DNA from: Lactarius indigo
Lineage: Eukaryota > Basidiomycota > Agaricomycetes > Russulales > Russulaceae
Direction of reading: 5' to 3'
Assembly (NCBI GenBank): GCA_025766275.1
Contig: JAFKAC010000003.1
Span: 3,143,454 to 3,207,453 of the forward strand
DNA length: 64,000 nt
In this document: piece after piece, positions 33,961-46,804 of the stretch
Layout of the letters: each line of letters opens with the position of its first letter
How positions within the stretch are numbered: the stretch's first letter is position 1
Notes under the pieces: model-generated
The model's database searches: none
Seen by the model: only the letters and a program-made list of their open reading frames with translations
Told to the model about the DNA's origin: nothing
Translations under genes and position numbers: made by a program

Positions 33961-36900
33961 ACTTGCCACTGAAGCACGTCGTCCTTTGCAAGGTCAACAA
34001 ATTACAAGGTTTATTAACTAAATTCCTCTGAGAGGATCTGAGAGGATTGTCCATAACCACCAATTCCGCTTCTCTACTCTGGTTTTGTTCACATTCTGGA
34101 TATTATTGATGGTAGTGACAACGTTCCGGGCACGTTGATATTTATGTACCCAAGCCGTAGAAGGTAGGTGATTTCATTATGAAGGCGACTGAATTCACTG
34201 ATGCAGAAGAACGGGCGAGCGTGGGTCTGCGTTACCCTTCCGTAAACCTTCACTTCACGTCGAAGCACCCCAATTCCCCAGATCCCGGTAGGTAACATCA
34301 TGGGTCCCATTAGATCAGATGGATCGCAATATTGCGGCGAATGGCACATGTTTGATAGTTGTCAAGTTCCGAAGCACCCTGACAACGTACGCTGACTTCC
34401 CCAAGTAAAGCTCGTGGGTCACATTACGTATCTGAATGCAATATAAATGAAAGTGGATGAGGCCTGGCAGCTATATCTCCGATAGAGGGCCTTGCTTGGG
34501 TCTGACAATTGTCGGTGAGCCATATACTTTTATTTTTCGACTCGATATGGCGTGACATGTCTGGCTTGCAATATCGGGTTCTATGCTATCTCGGCGATCA
34601 GCCATCGCTTCAGGCCCGTTAATCTGACCCCAGCATTCCCCTCCCAGTGTCACTTCTGGTGGTCGTAGCTGCAAGTGCCTATATTCAGCATTCACAGCAG
34701 TATATGTACGCCTAGAAACTCCTGAATAACTCCCTTGCTGTGCCCGTCCCGACCGATAGCATATCTGGCTGTCTTTCCAAGTACCCACGCTTGCTTGGCG
34801 ACTACTCACTCATCTTCATAAGGTTTGTGTAACGGTGCTTGATCAAACTGCATGACTTTTGCACCAAAGTAGGTCACGCACCGTCGACTCTTGGTTACAA
34901 ACGACTTTTTGGTGGGCGATTTACTGTGGTATCGGTTGACTTTGATTGGGGTGGTAAAGCTAGGAGGGATCCTCAGTGATTCAAGTCTAGTGTTGGATAT
35001 CCTACATTGGACCTGAATCCTGAGTCACTAGAGGACCGGATGTCTCATGACATGAAATTACAAAAGAAGACAATAGGCGGATGTGTTGAGGACAAACTCA
35101 AGTAGTGTAGTACTTCATGGTAGTGATTCGTCGCGAGCAGCGTACTAGGAAATCGTGCGGCGCACGGGTTAATGATTTGGTTGATTCAAGACTGGCTTGT
35201 TCGTGTCTTGAGGTAAGAAAATCGTCTACTTGTCAAACTCGTAGAGCAATCCCGCGACATACGGACCAGAGTTTGGGAATGGGCGAGACTGAATTGCCTC
35301 GATGAGCTTGCAGTTGAGCGAGTCACCGGTCTCCTTCTTTGCTCTGCTGCAGTTTCTGTTAATTTTCCAAAAAGGTCCCCGTCCCGCCTTGCATCACCGT
35401 CTGTTGTCTGTGGTCCTCGATCTGGTGACCCAAGTTACCTATTTGTTGACTCGGTTCTCTGCAGTTTTGGGACCTCAGTATGGGCAGGACATGCCTCATG
35501 TATAGGAGCTGGCTCGGCTCGGCTGTCTCTCCTCTCTTCGATCGTAGTGAATTTTTTTGTAGATCCAAACCACGATTCGAACAGTGGCATTATTCCCTCG
35601 CATCTGTCCGATCTGACTTCTCGCGCAGAGCTTAGGTGTTGGGCGCTGTTCGTGGCTATTTTTATTTCTGCGTTCTTACCTTCTCATTTCCTAGACTGGG
35701 TTGTTCTCGACTACTGTCACTGGGATTCTCGGATCAGCCTATGAGTACCTTCACACATGGCCTTTGGGATACTACTTTCACTTTCTTCCTTGTGCTATAT
35801 CGAGTCTCTGGTCCGCTGGACTCCGGCTGGTAGCTCAACTGGATAGGCCCTTTCTGATCTGTCCGCGTTTACGCCGTCTCATCGATAATTTGGGTCAACG
35901 TGACCTGGTTTCTGAGATTGGAATTGGGCGGCACATATGAAGTTTGGCGACCTTGGGCATGGGGATACGACCAGTAGTTTGGGTCGCGGTACAGTTTTTT
36001 TTTTTTTTTTACCAGTGCGCAAGCGCTCTACGTCGAGAGGACGGAGGAAGTATGGCCTAACCAGTCTCTCTACGGCATCGTATCCCGATGTTTTTACCCC
36101 ATTATATATTGGGTAAACCACATTTTTGTGCTCATCCATTTGTATCTGTGGTGGGTCATACATGCTCCTACCATTATCATTATCCCGCAAGGACAGTCAC
36201 AAGGACAGTCACATAATACTCTGCTTTACAATCTTTTTGGAATCTTCGTTGCAGTGGCTCATCTTTGTACTTTAGGGCCATGTATCTAACACGTTGCATT
36301 CCGCTAGTCTCTCGAGTTAGGTTACGAATGGCTTCGAGTAGGGTGAAAAACGAAGCGGACACCTCCATTCAGCAATTGGCTCGAGAGCCTAGGCCCGGGA
36401 TGTTACCATAAGTGTTCTATTTCCTAGAAGAAGCACATGAATCAAACTCTGATGACCATTCCTGGCTTTGAGTTCATTTTCGAGAAAATTCGAAATTTTT
36501 TCGAAGAGGTGACCTCAGAAAGTACGTCAGACTCGGATGCAATCCTACAGTTGACCCGCTCTGCTGTCACATGGCATAGCCCCGGAGCATTTGAAGCGGC
36601 GGTGGGACACGCAATGTATTTGAAGCTTGGTCTAAGAAATTTGATCGATCTCGTTCTGTGTTACCACCCAGCGAGCAATCGGTTTCATTTGCACCAGCAT
36701 ATTCACGTAGGCCGGGCTGGGGCTTCTCGCGTAGATCGTGCTTGCAGCTTCGCTGCTTCACAGCCAAGTTGCATTGTCGCTCGGGTTACCATGCACACGT
36801 AGTTCCGCGATGAGTACCGGTTCTCAGGTATGGCATGCCAGTTCGACTTATCCCTAGTGCAGGGTGACAGCTTCTTTCGGGAAAAATAACATTGCGGGGT

Positions 36901-37711
36901 TGTTGATTCGCCGATGGATTTCTCGTTCTCGCTCCAGAGGCGTGGAAACATGGTGTAGAGCAAGACACGCGACTCAAAATGACAGAGACATTGCCTGAAC
37001 CCCAGGAGGACATTCTCGCTTTATGGTGGATCCAGCTGGACCTTGTATGTCAGACCCGAATCGTGTCATCTTCCTCAAGTGTGATGGCATATCGGACCCG
37101 CACTGTCACCTGGGACGACGATCGCTGAATTACATTCGTTGCATTGTTCTGTTCTGTTCTGATACGTTCCGTCCTCACCGAGAATCCGTCGCATTTGCAC
37201 CCCAGACCATGCCCATTGCTTTCTCGTCTCATCTCTCCCAGTCTACGTAAAGATTGCCCTACACCTCTCAGTTTTATGCCTAGTTCCCTGCTTGCACTTC
37301 CCACCAGTAGCTGGTAGAGCAACAGTTCTCCGATCCCAGTAAAAGTTGCGCCGTTGACCACGTCCGACCAGGGAACAGGCCTTTGCCGCCGATCTGTCAA
37401 GCATGGAAGGGTCTTAGATAATTAACGATAGTGCTCGTTGTTTTCTTCCCGATACTTAGTTATGTCTCCCCCGCTGGCAATGGTCCGCTATGTAGTTGCG
37501 GTCCCACCGAAGATAAAATCTCATGCCGATCTCATGCTCTGCGATCTTGTCAACAATACTACAGCACACTCGAGACAGCATTTCTGGTTGCATTTCACTT
37601 ACTGAACGATGATGCAATGGAATCCAACCGCCGCTTGCATTACTCGCATTGAATCCGAACGAAACCAACACTCTCGTCTCGTCTCTTTTCTCCAGTTCTT
37701 CCGTTAGAGTA
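33961..37711. other. Gene-poor stretch, no gene supported
   Basis: About 3.7 kb with short open frames on both strands and no recognisable family. A T-run of 15 or more bases lies at about 35995-36010. Frames at 34089-34349 and 34471-34809 (-) share a KVYG motif about 370 bases apart. A 121-codon frame at 36437-36802 (+) starts MNQTLMTIPGFEFIFEKI and was not recognised. An 88-codon minus frame at 37456-37722 overlaps the start of the next gene. It could be degraded CRN or transposon sequence, but this is not shown. Confidence 0.5.
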
Positions 37712-40700
37712 ATGCCTTTCATGATTCCGGGCTCTCGTAGGTCTATGGTCCTTCAAGCGTCGCCGGTAGGTCTGTTCTCAGTTGAAAGCATATGTCAACC
37801 GTTAAGCTCGTTTGAGACCAATTCGCCTCCCTCTCCCCAACATTCTGAGTGTGGATCCGTGACACCCCCCTCCCAAACATATCCAGACACACCGCCCGTC
37901 TTAAGTGCGGATATTTTCGACACAGTACCTTTCTCCGTATGTATTTCCATGTGGCATACGGCGTGATCCTGATCATCCTTCCAGGCATCTTTTTCCACGT
38001 TCCTTGATCTTGCGGTGCGGGACGATACCCTCCAGGGCCACGCAGATACAACGGACATGATTCAAAAGTCTGTCAAGGATGCTGAGCGTGTATCAAGTAG
38101 GGCCGAGACTAGCTACTACGTTGAGGTGTGGACTTTAGATATGAAGATACGAAACGCTAATATTGTTCAAGCAACTGACCAATATCAGAGACGTTGATTC
38201 CGAGTGGGAGGATGATGAGGTTGAGGTACGCACATTCTAGATTCGGTCTCGTCTATGCTCAGTATATATTCTAGGAGGTTATGGTCATCTCGCCAAAACC
38301 AAAGACATCTTCCGTTCTCGTCAGTTCGTCCGTCGCTCCTACCCTCCCTACCCTCCCTTTTGGCCCTATGGTGGATTCCAGTCCGCATCCCTCTCTGGTT
38401 CAAGAAGATACTTTGGGGGCTTTCCTGGACCTCCCATCGGGTTCTGCACCACCATCTCTTTCCACCGTACCTCAAGAATCTTATACTATCCTGCGGACAT
38501 TGCATCGCACGCAGACCTCCCACCTTTCTCTGGCAGTCGCCTCTGGCTGCGCGTCATCCACCAGGAAATCTACCTTTCGCCACGCTCTATATGCGATCCG
38601 CACGTACCGCCTGCCGTTGTCCCGAGCCGGGCTCGCTGAACGCGCGGCGCTGGAGGTGCTCTGCATGCAAGGTCGTGGAGAGAACCCATACGTCCAACGG
38701 GCATCACGCTTCTGGGATGACGAGCAGACGCTGTTCATCGTACTGGAGCATTGCGGAGGCGGGAACTTGATGGAGCTCATACAAGCTGAGGGACCTGTAG
38801 ACAATATACGCACGAAGCGGTGGGCATGCGAAATTGTGGGCTATTTTTTCGCTGTCCTTGCTGGTGTCAGCGCTGAGCCTGGGTAGGCATCAGGAATTAC
38901 GTTTATACACAATGCCGGCGTCATACACAGCGATATCCGGCCATCGGCAATCCTTTTTCGCGTAAATGGGCACGTTTGCATTAGTGGCTTCGAGCATTCC
39001 ATCGTGCGCGCCACACGTCAGAGTGTCGCAAGGTCTGTCGAGGAAAGACAAGGTGGCTCGGACACGAGTCCACGGGAGTGGTGCATGGCTCCTGAATTGC
39101 TCCTAGGACAGCATATAGGACCCGAGGTAGACTGCTGGGCGTTCGGTGCTGTACTGATATGGATGATTACTGGACGGGTATGTTTGATGCACACCCCCTC
39201 ATTATGAGTTGACGTCATGCCCGGCCTGGTGTAGCAACCGTGGTACCAAGGCAAAGAAGAGCGCCCTGATTTTATCCGAGATTGCATTACGAGCTCTTCC
39301 TTATCACCAATCGCCCCGTTAGAGGTCGCCGACACAGCTGTCGAACACTTGATCACGAGGGTGAGGCTCTAGTTGAGGTGGGGAAATGGGTACTCAAAAG
39401 TGCCATCGTTTCTTCAGTGTCTCGACCGCAGTCCTTCCAAGAGACCTACCATCGGTCAGATTAAAGCATTCGAATGGTTCGCGGACATGTGTGTCAATAC
39501 GATTGTCCCGTTGACCACAAGGGTGCTGATGTCGTGAACATAGTGATTGGGATGACATCTCATTGGCACAAGGTCCAGACATCCCGATCACACTACCCAC
39601 ACCAAACCTATCGTCTGAAGTGCCTACGGACATACCTAGCACCATCATCGCTCCTGATTCATCTCTGAGCTCATTGGGAACGGAGATGGAGATTGAGCGT
39701 TCTCTTCTATGGACGCCGGCGCGCATCGGCAGACCAGTAGGGCACGTCTCTCCGGGCGCCATCACGATCGCCTCGGGCTACTCTGCCATTCTATCGCATA
39801 CAGACACAGCGCCGTTGACGTCAGGCCGGCCACGTAACCCATCACCTCCGTCACTCCTCGGCACTCTTAGTGGAGGAGATACGCCTACATTGCGGTCACA
39901 GCAACAGCATCAGGAGGAACGGTCTTTTCTCCCTCATTTGAGCGAGGCGGGCTGTGTCACAGGCGTTGGATCGGGCTTGTGCATCGATGAATTTGGCACT
40001 TTTCTTAGCGAGAACGAGCACGACCGGGAGGAAAGCGAGGACTCCAGCAGGTCCCCAGAGATCAGCTTACAAGATGCACTGGCGCTGCCCATTCCACTCC
40101 TCATCACGCCACGCGCAAGCGAACCGGAGCTACACGCTACCCAGGGGCTCACGCGAGCCCGCCTCCCGGCGCGCTTACTGCGCTGGCGTAGTAGCTCCTG
40201 TGCCGGTGCGGAAAGGGAAGTTGCAGTTCATCCGCGCGGGAATGGGGAGCAGGAGTCACCAGAGCTTTCCTGGCACGGTCTAGATGAGGACCCCTTCAGG
40301 TGCTCGCCGCCACCGTCTGTTCCAACTGAGGAGAGAGAGACAGGTGGATGGGAAGACACAGCAAGTTCGCGGCGTGTGGATACGACGTTCCGCTGGAGCA
40401 CCGCCTCGCTCGAGATGGGACCCTCGCATGAACACGATTTCGAAGGCAGAAAGGCCCACGCTCATCCCCCCACTTTACCTTTCGCTTCGCTGACAGCGCT
40501 GACAAGGCGTTTACGTGAGCAGGGGCGTGCGCTCCTGCGCAAGTCGCGTTCGAACGTGTTATTACCGCGTCCACAGCTTCCAAGTCCATCTGCACCATCG
40601 CCGACGATCCCATTGTTGCGCGCACCACCACCCCTTCCGCAGACTGCCACTTCACGAGAGGAAATTTTCGCACTTGGTGACGGGGACGGAGGTGTGCAGC

Positions 40701-41053
40701 GTATCGGGCTGGGAATCGGATTCTCACTGCCAAATCGGAACCCAAGTCCCAGGCTCGCCGTAGCCTTACAGCCGGTATTCGCAAGGAGAGAGTACAGTGA
40801 AGAAGCAGCTCCTGCGGGGTGTTATGCAGGGCTAGGTGGTCGGCGAGGCAGGAAGAATGCTACGCAACAGCAACTAGAACAGCCCGGAGGTGCCGACAGG
40901 ACGACACCATGCAGGCAGCGGCGCGAATCTGGGCCTGGACCGTCATCATATTTGGGGAAAGGGCCAGTAGTGGAAAATTCTGGTTTTGGTGAGATTGCCG
41001 TGCCTACCCTGACTGACAGAACATTTGATGGGCTCCCTGCCGCTGAGAGCTGA
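37712..41053 (+). CDS. Large pseudokinase-domain protein
   Basis: Multi-exon protein of about 900 residues. N-terminal Ser/Pro-rich part (SPPSPQHSECGSVTPPSQ, DVDSEWEDDEVEEVMVI), then a kinase-like fold: ESYTILRTLHRTQTSHLSLA has no glycine loop; ALYAIRTYRLPL has Arg where the catalytic Lys should be; TLFIVLEHCGGGNLMELIQ is the hinge; GVIHSDIRPSAILF has HSD for HRD and Ala for the metal-binding Asn; HVCISGFEHS replaces DFG with SGF. REWCMAPELLLGQHIGPEVD and CLDRSPSKRPTIGQIKAFEW keep the APE and subdomain XI patterns. A 490-residue disordered tail follows to 41053. The start is tentative: 37712 is the first ATG in the frame, which is open from 37613, so an upstream exon is possible. Confidence 0.75.
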
Positions 41054-41885
41054 GCGCTGAACATGTAGGCAATCAAATACGAGAAAAAGGTATATTAGCT
41101 CCGCTGTAATAGCGAACCTGTCATACTCTATTTTCCTAAGCGATACACCGGTCTTTTTCCTCCTGCCCTTCTTCGGATCCCATGTTTTTGTATGAGTCCT
41201 CTGTCTTGTTCCGTGCCTATGTTTTACTATAAGAGTAGTTGAACTATCCGAGTCTCTGTTGGAATGTACGATAACTTTTCTTCGCCCACTAATTCATGTG
41301 GCGCGCTTCGAGCAGTCCACACATGACACCACATGACTGACAGAGTAAAATGAAGTTCAAGACTGGGTACGTACGATAGATGAAAAAAGTCTGTCTATGA
41401 CACAGAAGGCGCCTCTGTCAGAGATGATATGATTGTCCCGGTGTGAGAAGTGCTGTGTGTGGAGTCGAATAACAGCCTGAACAGATCAACGGGTCCAACG
41501 GAAGCGAAGAGACACGTTCGGTCACTTCTTTTCCCCTTCGCCTTCGGGAACGAGGCGGAAAGAAGCAGGGATCGTACGACTGCTGTTTCATGTTCCACAG
41601 CGGCTTAAGTGGGTCGAGGATCGAGGAGAAATCTGCGTCGCTTGGGCTACGAGTTGTCGAATGGAGTGGATTGGACGTCAGCGGGATGGAAACGAGAACG
41701 AGGAAAGCCGCGGAGACCGGGAGGTGTCACGAGAGAAGAAGTCTAATAAAATTTGGATCGTCCTTTGACAGATCGGTCCATATAAGGTCATATAGAATCT
41801 GAATCTGAAAAGGAAATCAACGCAATCGCATATATTTAAGTCGTGCGCTGCCCAACATGACCCGGATGGAATTCATATCTCTCAA
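41054..41885. other. Intergenic region
   Basis: 3' flank of the pseudokinase gene and promoter of the next. A catatatttaag stretch at about 41829 may be a TATA element for the start at 41886. Confidence 0.45.
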
Positions 41886-44481
41886 ATGACGACCCCCAAG
41901 CCCACCCGACGCTCTCCCTTTTCTTTTCTTCGTTCCGTCAAGTCGCTCTTTCTGCCGTCCCGTCCCGCAGAGTCCTTTGTCCCTGCTCTCCCCCACCAAG
42001 ACCGTTCAGCACCAGTTCCATTTACAAGGTCTTTTCTTAACCGTACTTTTCGCAAATGTCCTCCTCGTCCCCCCCACCCGCCAGGTTCTGATCCCCGACG
42101 CTCCTTTTTTGACGACGATGACGACCTCGTCGATAATGTTGACCGGCGTGTTTTGTCGCCATCTCGCCTCTCGATTTCTCTCGGCACAAACTCTGGGAGA
42201 ACAGCCCACTCCAACTCGCGACTCTCCTCGGCCTTTGCTCACACTTCTCCGGATCTCTCTAGCATCTCGTCTGTAGTCCCGACTTCGTGCTCAATCGCAG
42301 AACAACATGATACCCTTAGGTCCGATTCTCGAACAGATCTAGTGAGTGACTTCTCCGATTCGTTTTCTGAGTTAACGTGGCGGTCTCCCCCCCTGTTCCC
42401 CCTTGTTATCTTAAAAAATACAGCGACAATCCAAAGCGTCACCCATATCCAGGCTTCGTACAAAAATTTCCCTCACAAAGCTGGTGTCTCCCAATTCCCA
42501 TCCCTCTTCGTCAACCAACACCTCTCAGGCCCCATCGTCGTTTTCTTATCATTCCTATTCAGATAATGGCCATGCTCACCCGTACGCTGCACAACCACCC
42601 GAGGACCGCTCATTTACTCCAGAGGATGACCCTTTCCGTAAGGACGAGGTCGCACCTGCTCCATTAGCTTTATCCCGCTTCCCCGATTCATCGCTCGGAT
42701 CTACTTCCATTCAAGTCCACGGCGAATCGCGTAAGCATCTTACGGGTTCCCGCTCACTACCGGTGCTTCCCAGTAGGCGGTCGTCTGGTCCAGACTCTCC
42801 TTCCCCCTCGGCCCATGCACTGACAGAAAGTGGAGGTATCCATTCCCCATCCGGTCCAAGTCCGGGCACTTGCTGTACATCCCTCCCTCCTTCCCAGAGA
42901 CACAACATGTCTCCACTCTCCTTGACGTTTCCCCTCCCCCCTTCGCCTCAAGATTCCGTGTCCTTCACTGTTCCCACGGTACAGGTGACACCTCCCGCGC
43001 CTAGTCCCCCCCCTGCGTACCCGCCTCCGCTGTCTCCTCCACCATTCGAACCTCTGCCTTGCCCACCTCCTCTCGGCGTGGGTGATGCATCACTCTTGGA
43101 GCCCTTAGAGGGACTCCATAAAGAGGAATCCTCTAAAAGTCGCTCAGGAAGGGACGCGAGTAAACCGGTTCAAAAATCGACATCGGCACGGCAGCTGAAT
43201 TCGCATGCACGGGCGGATAGGTCTCCGAGTTCTTTCACTGACCAGTACAGAGCTGCGTCATCGCGTGCGGAAGATCGTGATTTCCGACGGACTCCCGGGA
43301 AGCGCATTCCTCGGCGGAAGAATCGCCCTTTGACGCCCTTCCCACTTCCACTCTTGGCTGGACAAGTCAAGCATGATCCGACAGGAAGACTGCAGGCACT
43401 GGAAGCGGCACCCTGCCTCACGTCTTCTCAGGCAGATCCTGCCATCGACCAAACCGCCGAGGCAATGACGGACTCTGAGGTAGAGCCCGATTTGGACTTT
43501 AACGTGAGTTATGGCCCCATACATTGGTTTTGTCAAAACTAGACTGAGTGCTCATTCCATGCAGTCCAGCAAAGCCAGGAAGAAAATCTCCGTATCTTCC
43601 GCCAAGTCAGCTCAGTCTGCCATCTCGAGTTTTTCAACAGCATCCGAATCCACGACTACATCAGCCACTTCAGTTGCCACGACCTCAACCGCAGCGACCA
43701 CGGTTTCTCCATCAATAAGTACACACACAAGCGTTGACAAGACAGGGTCCCAGGTGCCCATTGCGGACGAAGACGGCACGATTGTCAGCGTTGAGATGTA
43801 TAGTACCCTATCACCGCCAGATTCCCCGTCCCCTGAGATATTTGCTATTCAATCCGCAGGCATTTACCTCAAACAGGGAGGGACAATCATGCATGAGCCC
43901 CCGAACGACTTATTACTTACTGGTGGTGAGCAGGTCATAGTTAGTGCTACCGATTGGGCCGAATTTCGTCGTTTTTGCGATGCCCACCACGACACTTCTC
44001 TTCGTCTCGCTGGAAGTACCCAGGGCGCTGGCATCGCAGATATCTTGGTCGTTGAAGTCAAATATTCTGGAAAGGTGCGCGGTGTTGAACTCCTGCTCTA
44101 CCCGCGACACCCGAGTCCCTGTACGAATGCCGACTTTATCCGACGCATTCCTGGGTCCTGCCCACTGTCGGGTCTCCCTACCATCCCTTGTGTCTCTCCG
44201 ATCGATATACCACAAAGCGCGTGTAACGAGTGCATTGGGGGTGCCCTGGCGCTCGAAGGTACCCCGCCACTCCATGGTGGTCCTCAAATCTCGGGTATAA
44301 AGGTTCTCAACGAACCAAACTGTGTTCACGGCAGTGAGATGCGCAGAACGCTCTTAGTGTTCGTAACTATCTTCCCAACAACACTAGGAGATCTCGTCAT
44401 GCGCGTAGGAGAAACGTGCTTTCCCGACGGTTTCGCGACCCCGCGGGATGGTTCGCATTGTTTCAAAGGGTCTATCGTTAA
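41886..44481 (+). CDS. Ser/Pro-rich protein of unknown function
   Basis: Not recognised. Starts MTTPKPTRRSPFSFLRSVKS. Exon 1 ends DSRTDL at a gtgagt donor, joining in phase 0 to RQSKASPISRLRTKISLTK and a long exon rich in Ser and Pro (PAPSPPPAYPPPLSPPPFEP). Then come SARSKAR-type basic and Ser/Thr stretches (STASESTTTSATSVATTSTA), and a more ordered segment VEMYSTLSPPDSPSPEIFAI, GIYLKQGGTIMHEPPNDLLL, EQVIVSATDWAEFRRFCDAH. A likely intron gttctc...gcgcag leads to a basic end RNVLSRRFRDPAGWFALFQR. Largely disordered, perhaps cytoplasmic or nuclear. The ending at 44481 was preferred over the unspliced frame because it is conserved-looking and basic. Confidence 0.6.
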
Positions 44482-44843
44482 ACCCTAATTACCTTTTCTC
44501 TTTTCTGCTTTATTTGTTTTCTGACACCACGCTCGTTTTCATTATTATTTTAAAAATCATGACACTGATACCCTCCAAAACACCCTCATTACCTGTTGTA
44601 AAACTTGGTCGACACTCGCTGTTATCTGTACTTGTCTCTGTACCCTCGTTACTTTCGTCTGCGATACATGCATCTTTTAGTTTATACCTACCTATCAGAA
44701 CCCCCCACATTTTGTGGTCGTATTACATTTTGTTCTCTTCAACCTATGTAATTGGTAGTTTTTGGAGATAGCCTATGTTTGGCATTGAGAAGTCGACAAG
44801 AAGAATAAACAATGACGTTCGATCAATATATTTAAGACAAATG
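44482..44843. other. Convergent intergenic region
   Basis: AT-rich 3' flanks of the Ser/Pro-rich gene (+) and the membrane protein gene (-). No gene seen. Confidence 0.55.
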
Positions 44844-46487
44844 TTAGCCAACACGCGTGCCCCCCAAAGCGCGTGCAACCGCCTCATACACCCCACGTAG
44901 CTCCCTCATGCGCGAATCCTCGGATTCCGAAGCCTCGCGCGTATGCAGCAGAGGTGGGCTAAGCGGCACGTTTTCGAATTCAAAGTAGTCGGTACCGTGA
45001 CCGCGGTTTCCTTGGTCGACAAAATCCGGGGAGGGCAAGTACGACGGAAGGACCTCCGACGTCACCGACTCGGTCATGGACGGGGAAGAGGTCAAAGTCG
45101 AAGGCGGTGCGACCTTGCGACGATGACGTGAGATCGACAGCGAACGCCAGAGCGACCCACCACCATTTCTCGGTCCGGATCCGCGGCTGCGGCTGCGGTC
45201 GACATCACCGAAATACCCACGACGGAGTGACGATGAGGCGGAGGAAGACGATAAGGGCGGAGGAGGCGGACGGGGCCGTCGATAGCCGAGCGCTGGCAAC
45301 AGGTCTAGGGCCAGATGTCGCGTCCTTTGACGCGGCTCGGGTCCATGATAAGGGTAAAGGGGAGCTGCCCCAGCAGCTACCCGAGGATAATACGCGTCTG
45401 TGGTATGATCGGGAAAAAACCCTCCACCCCTTCCTCGGAACAAAGCGCCACCGCGGGCAAAAAGCGCCTTTTCCACGTCCACCTCTGCGTCCACGTCATC
45501 CGCACCCTTGTATATGCCGCCACCGCCGCTGCCGGAGCCCAGGTTTAGAGCCAGGCCGGTGGAGCGCAGTCGCGAGGTACTGCGTGCGAGCTTTTCGCGA
45601 GCACGCTCCTTCTCAGCAACGAGGCGCCGGCGGTGGTGCAGCGCGAGACCCCCCGCGAGCACGATAATCGCCCCCGCGAGCGAGAGGGGGACAGCTAGGG
45701 CTGCAGCGGGTGGTGCGCTGTGCGCTGCGGCGACCAGGGGCCCCAAAGTCGCGAGTGGGTGCGGTACGGCGGCAGAACTTGGACTCGGGGCATAAGGTGC
45801 CGCGGGATCTGCCGATGCAGGGTTCAATGGGTTGGCGGTGTCAGGCGTTGTGACGGGGGACATCGGGGCTTGGTCGGATCCAGATTGAGGTTGGGCAACA
45901 ACATCGGGCGGGACTGTTGCGGGGTTATTCTCGTTTTGGAGATAGGCTATTAAGGGTGAAAAGAAGCGGGCGTTCGTATGTCAGAACACGGCTTTTTGTT
46001 GTTTTTCTTTATCGAGAATGAAGGGAAAAAGAACGGGAAAAGAACAAGCGGGGCTGCTCACATGTGAGGGTAAATATCGGCGAAGAGTAGGTGTGACCAA
46101 AATCGTCCTTCATCCGAAGGTAATAAGCCGACTCTTTGTCCACGTCCGGAACGGCTCTACCAAATGACTTGGTTTTCAGCGATTAAAGACTCTTTTTCTC
46201 AATCTGAGACGTGGAACTCATCCGTACAGGGACACCAAATAGTATCCCGCGCTCTCTTTAACCTCGGGCCACACCGTGGCCCCGCAATGGTTTTCGCCGG
46301 CGGTACAGAGCCCGAAAGAGGGTGAGACAACCTTTTCGGGCGTCTGCCATTTGCCGATGATGGTGTTCCCCGAGCTGAATCTGTCGCCAGGAGTAGGACT
46401 GTTCCAGACGACGGTGGAAGCCTGTGCGAGCACCGCGAGTCGCCGAGAAGTGACGAGAAGGAAGCCAGCCAAAAGACGACAAAGCAT
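44844..46487 (-). CDS. Single-pass membrane protein with Kre9/KNH-like ectodomain
   Basis: The start MLCRLLAGFLLVTSRRLAVL gives a signal peptide (to about residue 22). The ectodomain has VVWNSPTPGDRFSSGNTIIG and KWQTPE near the start and DKESAYYLRMKDDFGHTYSS before an intron. Both are typical of fungal Kre9/KNH-like Ser/Thr-rich surface proteins. A linker of Pro/Ser/Ala follows, then a membrane helix AAALAVPLSLAGAIIVLAGG flanked by HHRRR. The cytoplasmic tail of about 230 residues is rich in Arg, Gly, Ser and Pro and ends GVYEAVARALGGTRVG. The layout (signal peptide, small ectodomain, one helix, long tail) resembles cell-wall sensors, but no sensor family is matched. Confidence 0.7.
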
Positions 46488-46804
46488 AACCAATTTCAAA
46501 CCACAAAAAAAGAGTGAACAAAGTGAAGCAAAGAACAAGGCGCTGCCTGATAGAACCGGACCGGCCGATGAAAGCGAAGAAGTAGAACAGATGGGAGCGT
46601 GAAGCGGTGGTTTGGTGAGGAGATCATGTCCGACGTCAAAAACGCATTCCAGTTGGTTAGCGATCGCACATTGGACCAGCGGACCAAAAAACATCCTCCA
46701 TACGTACGGATGAATTAAAAAAAACCGACAACAGTGGTAAGCACACCTTTCCCTCTTCACACAATCTTCCCCGAGGACGAACTAGCGAAGCCATGTAGGG
46801 AATT
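46488..46804. other. Intergenic, membrane protein to MED9
   Basis: Promoter of the gene at 44844-46487 (-) and 3' flank of MED9. No gene seen. Confidence 0.5.

Noticed and set aside
35825..35860. Second A-box-like stretch (ggtagctcaactggatag)
   Set aside because: No B-box or complementary acceptor stem within the expected distance.
36437..36802. Plus-strand frame starting MNQTLMTIPGFEF
   Set aside because: Open and ATG-started, but no family resemblance, splice context or second copy to support it.
44844..45863. Long plus-strand frames opposite the membrane-protein exon
   Set aside because: They mirror a GC-rich repetitive coding exon on the minus strand and are expected by chance.
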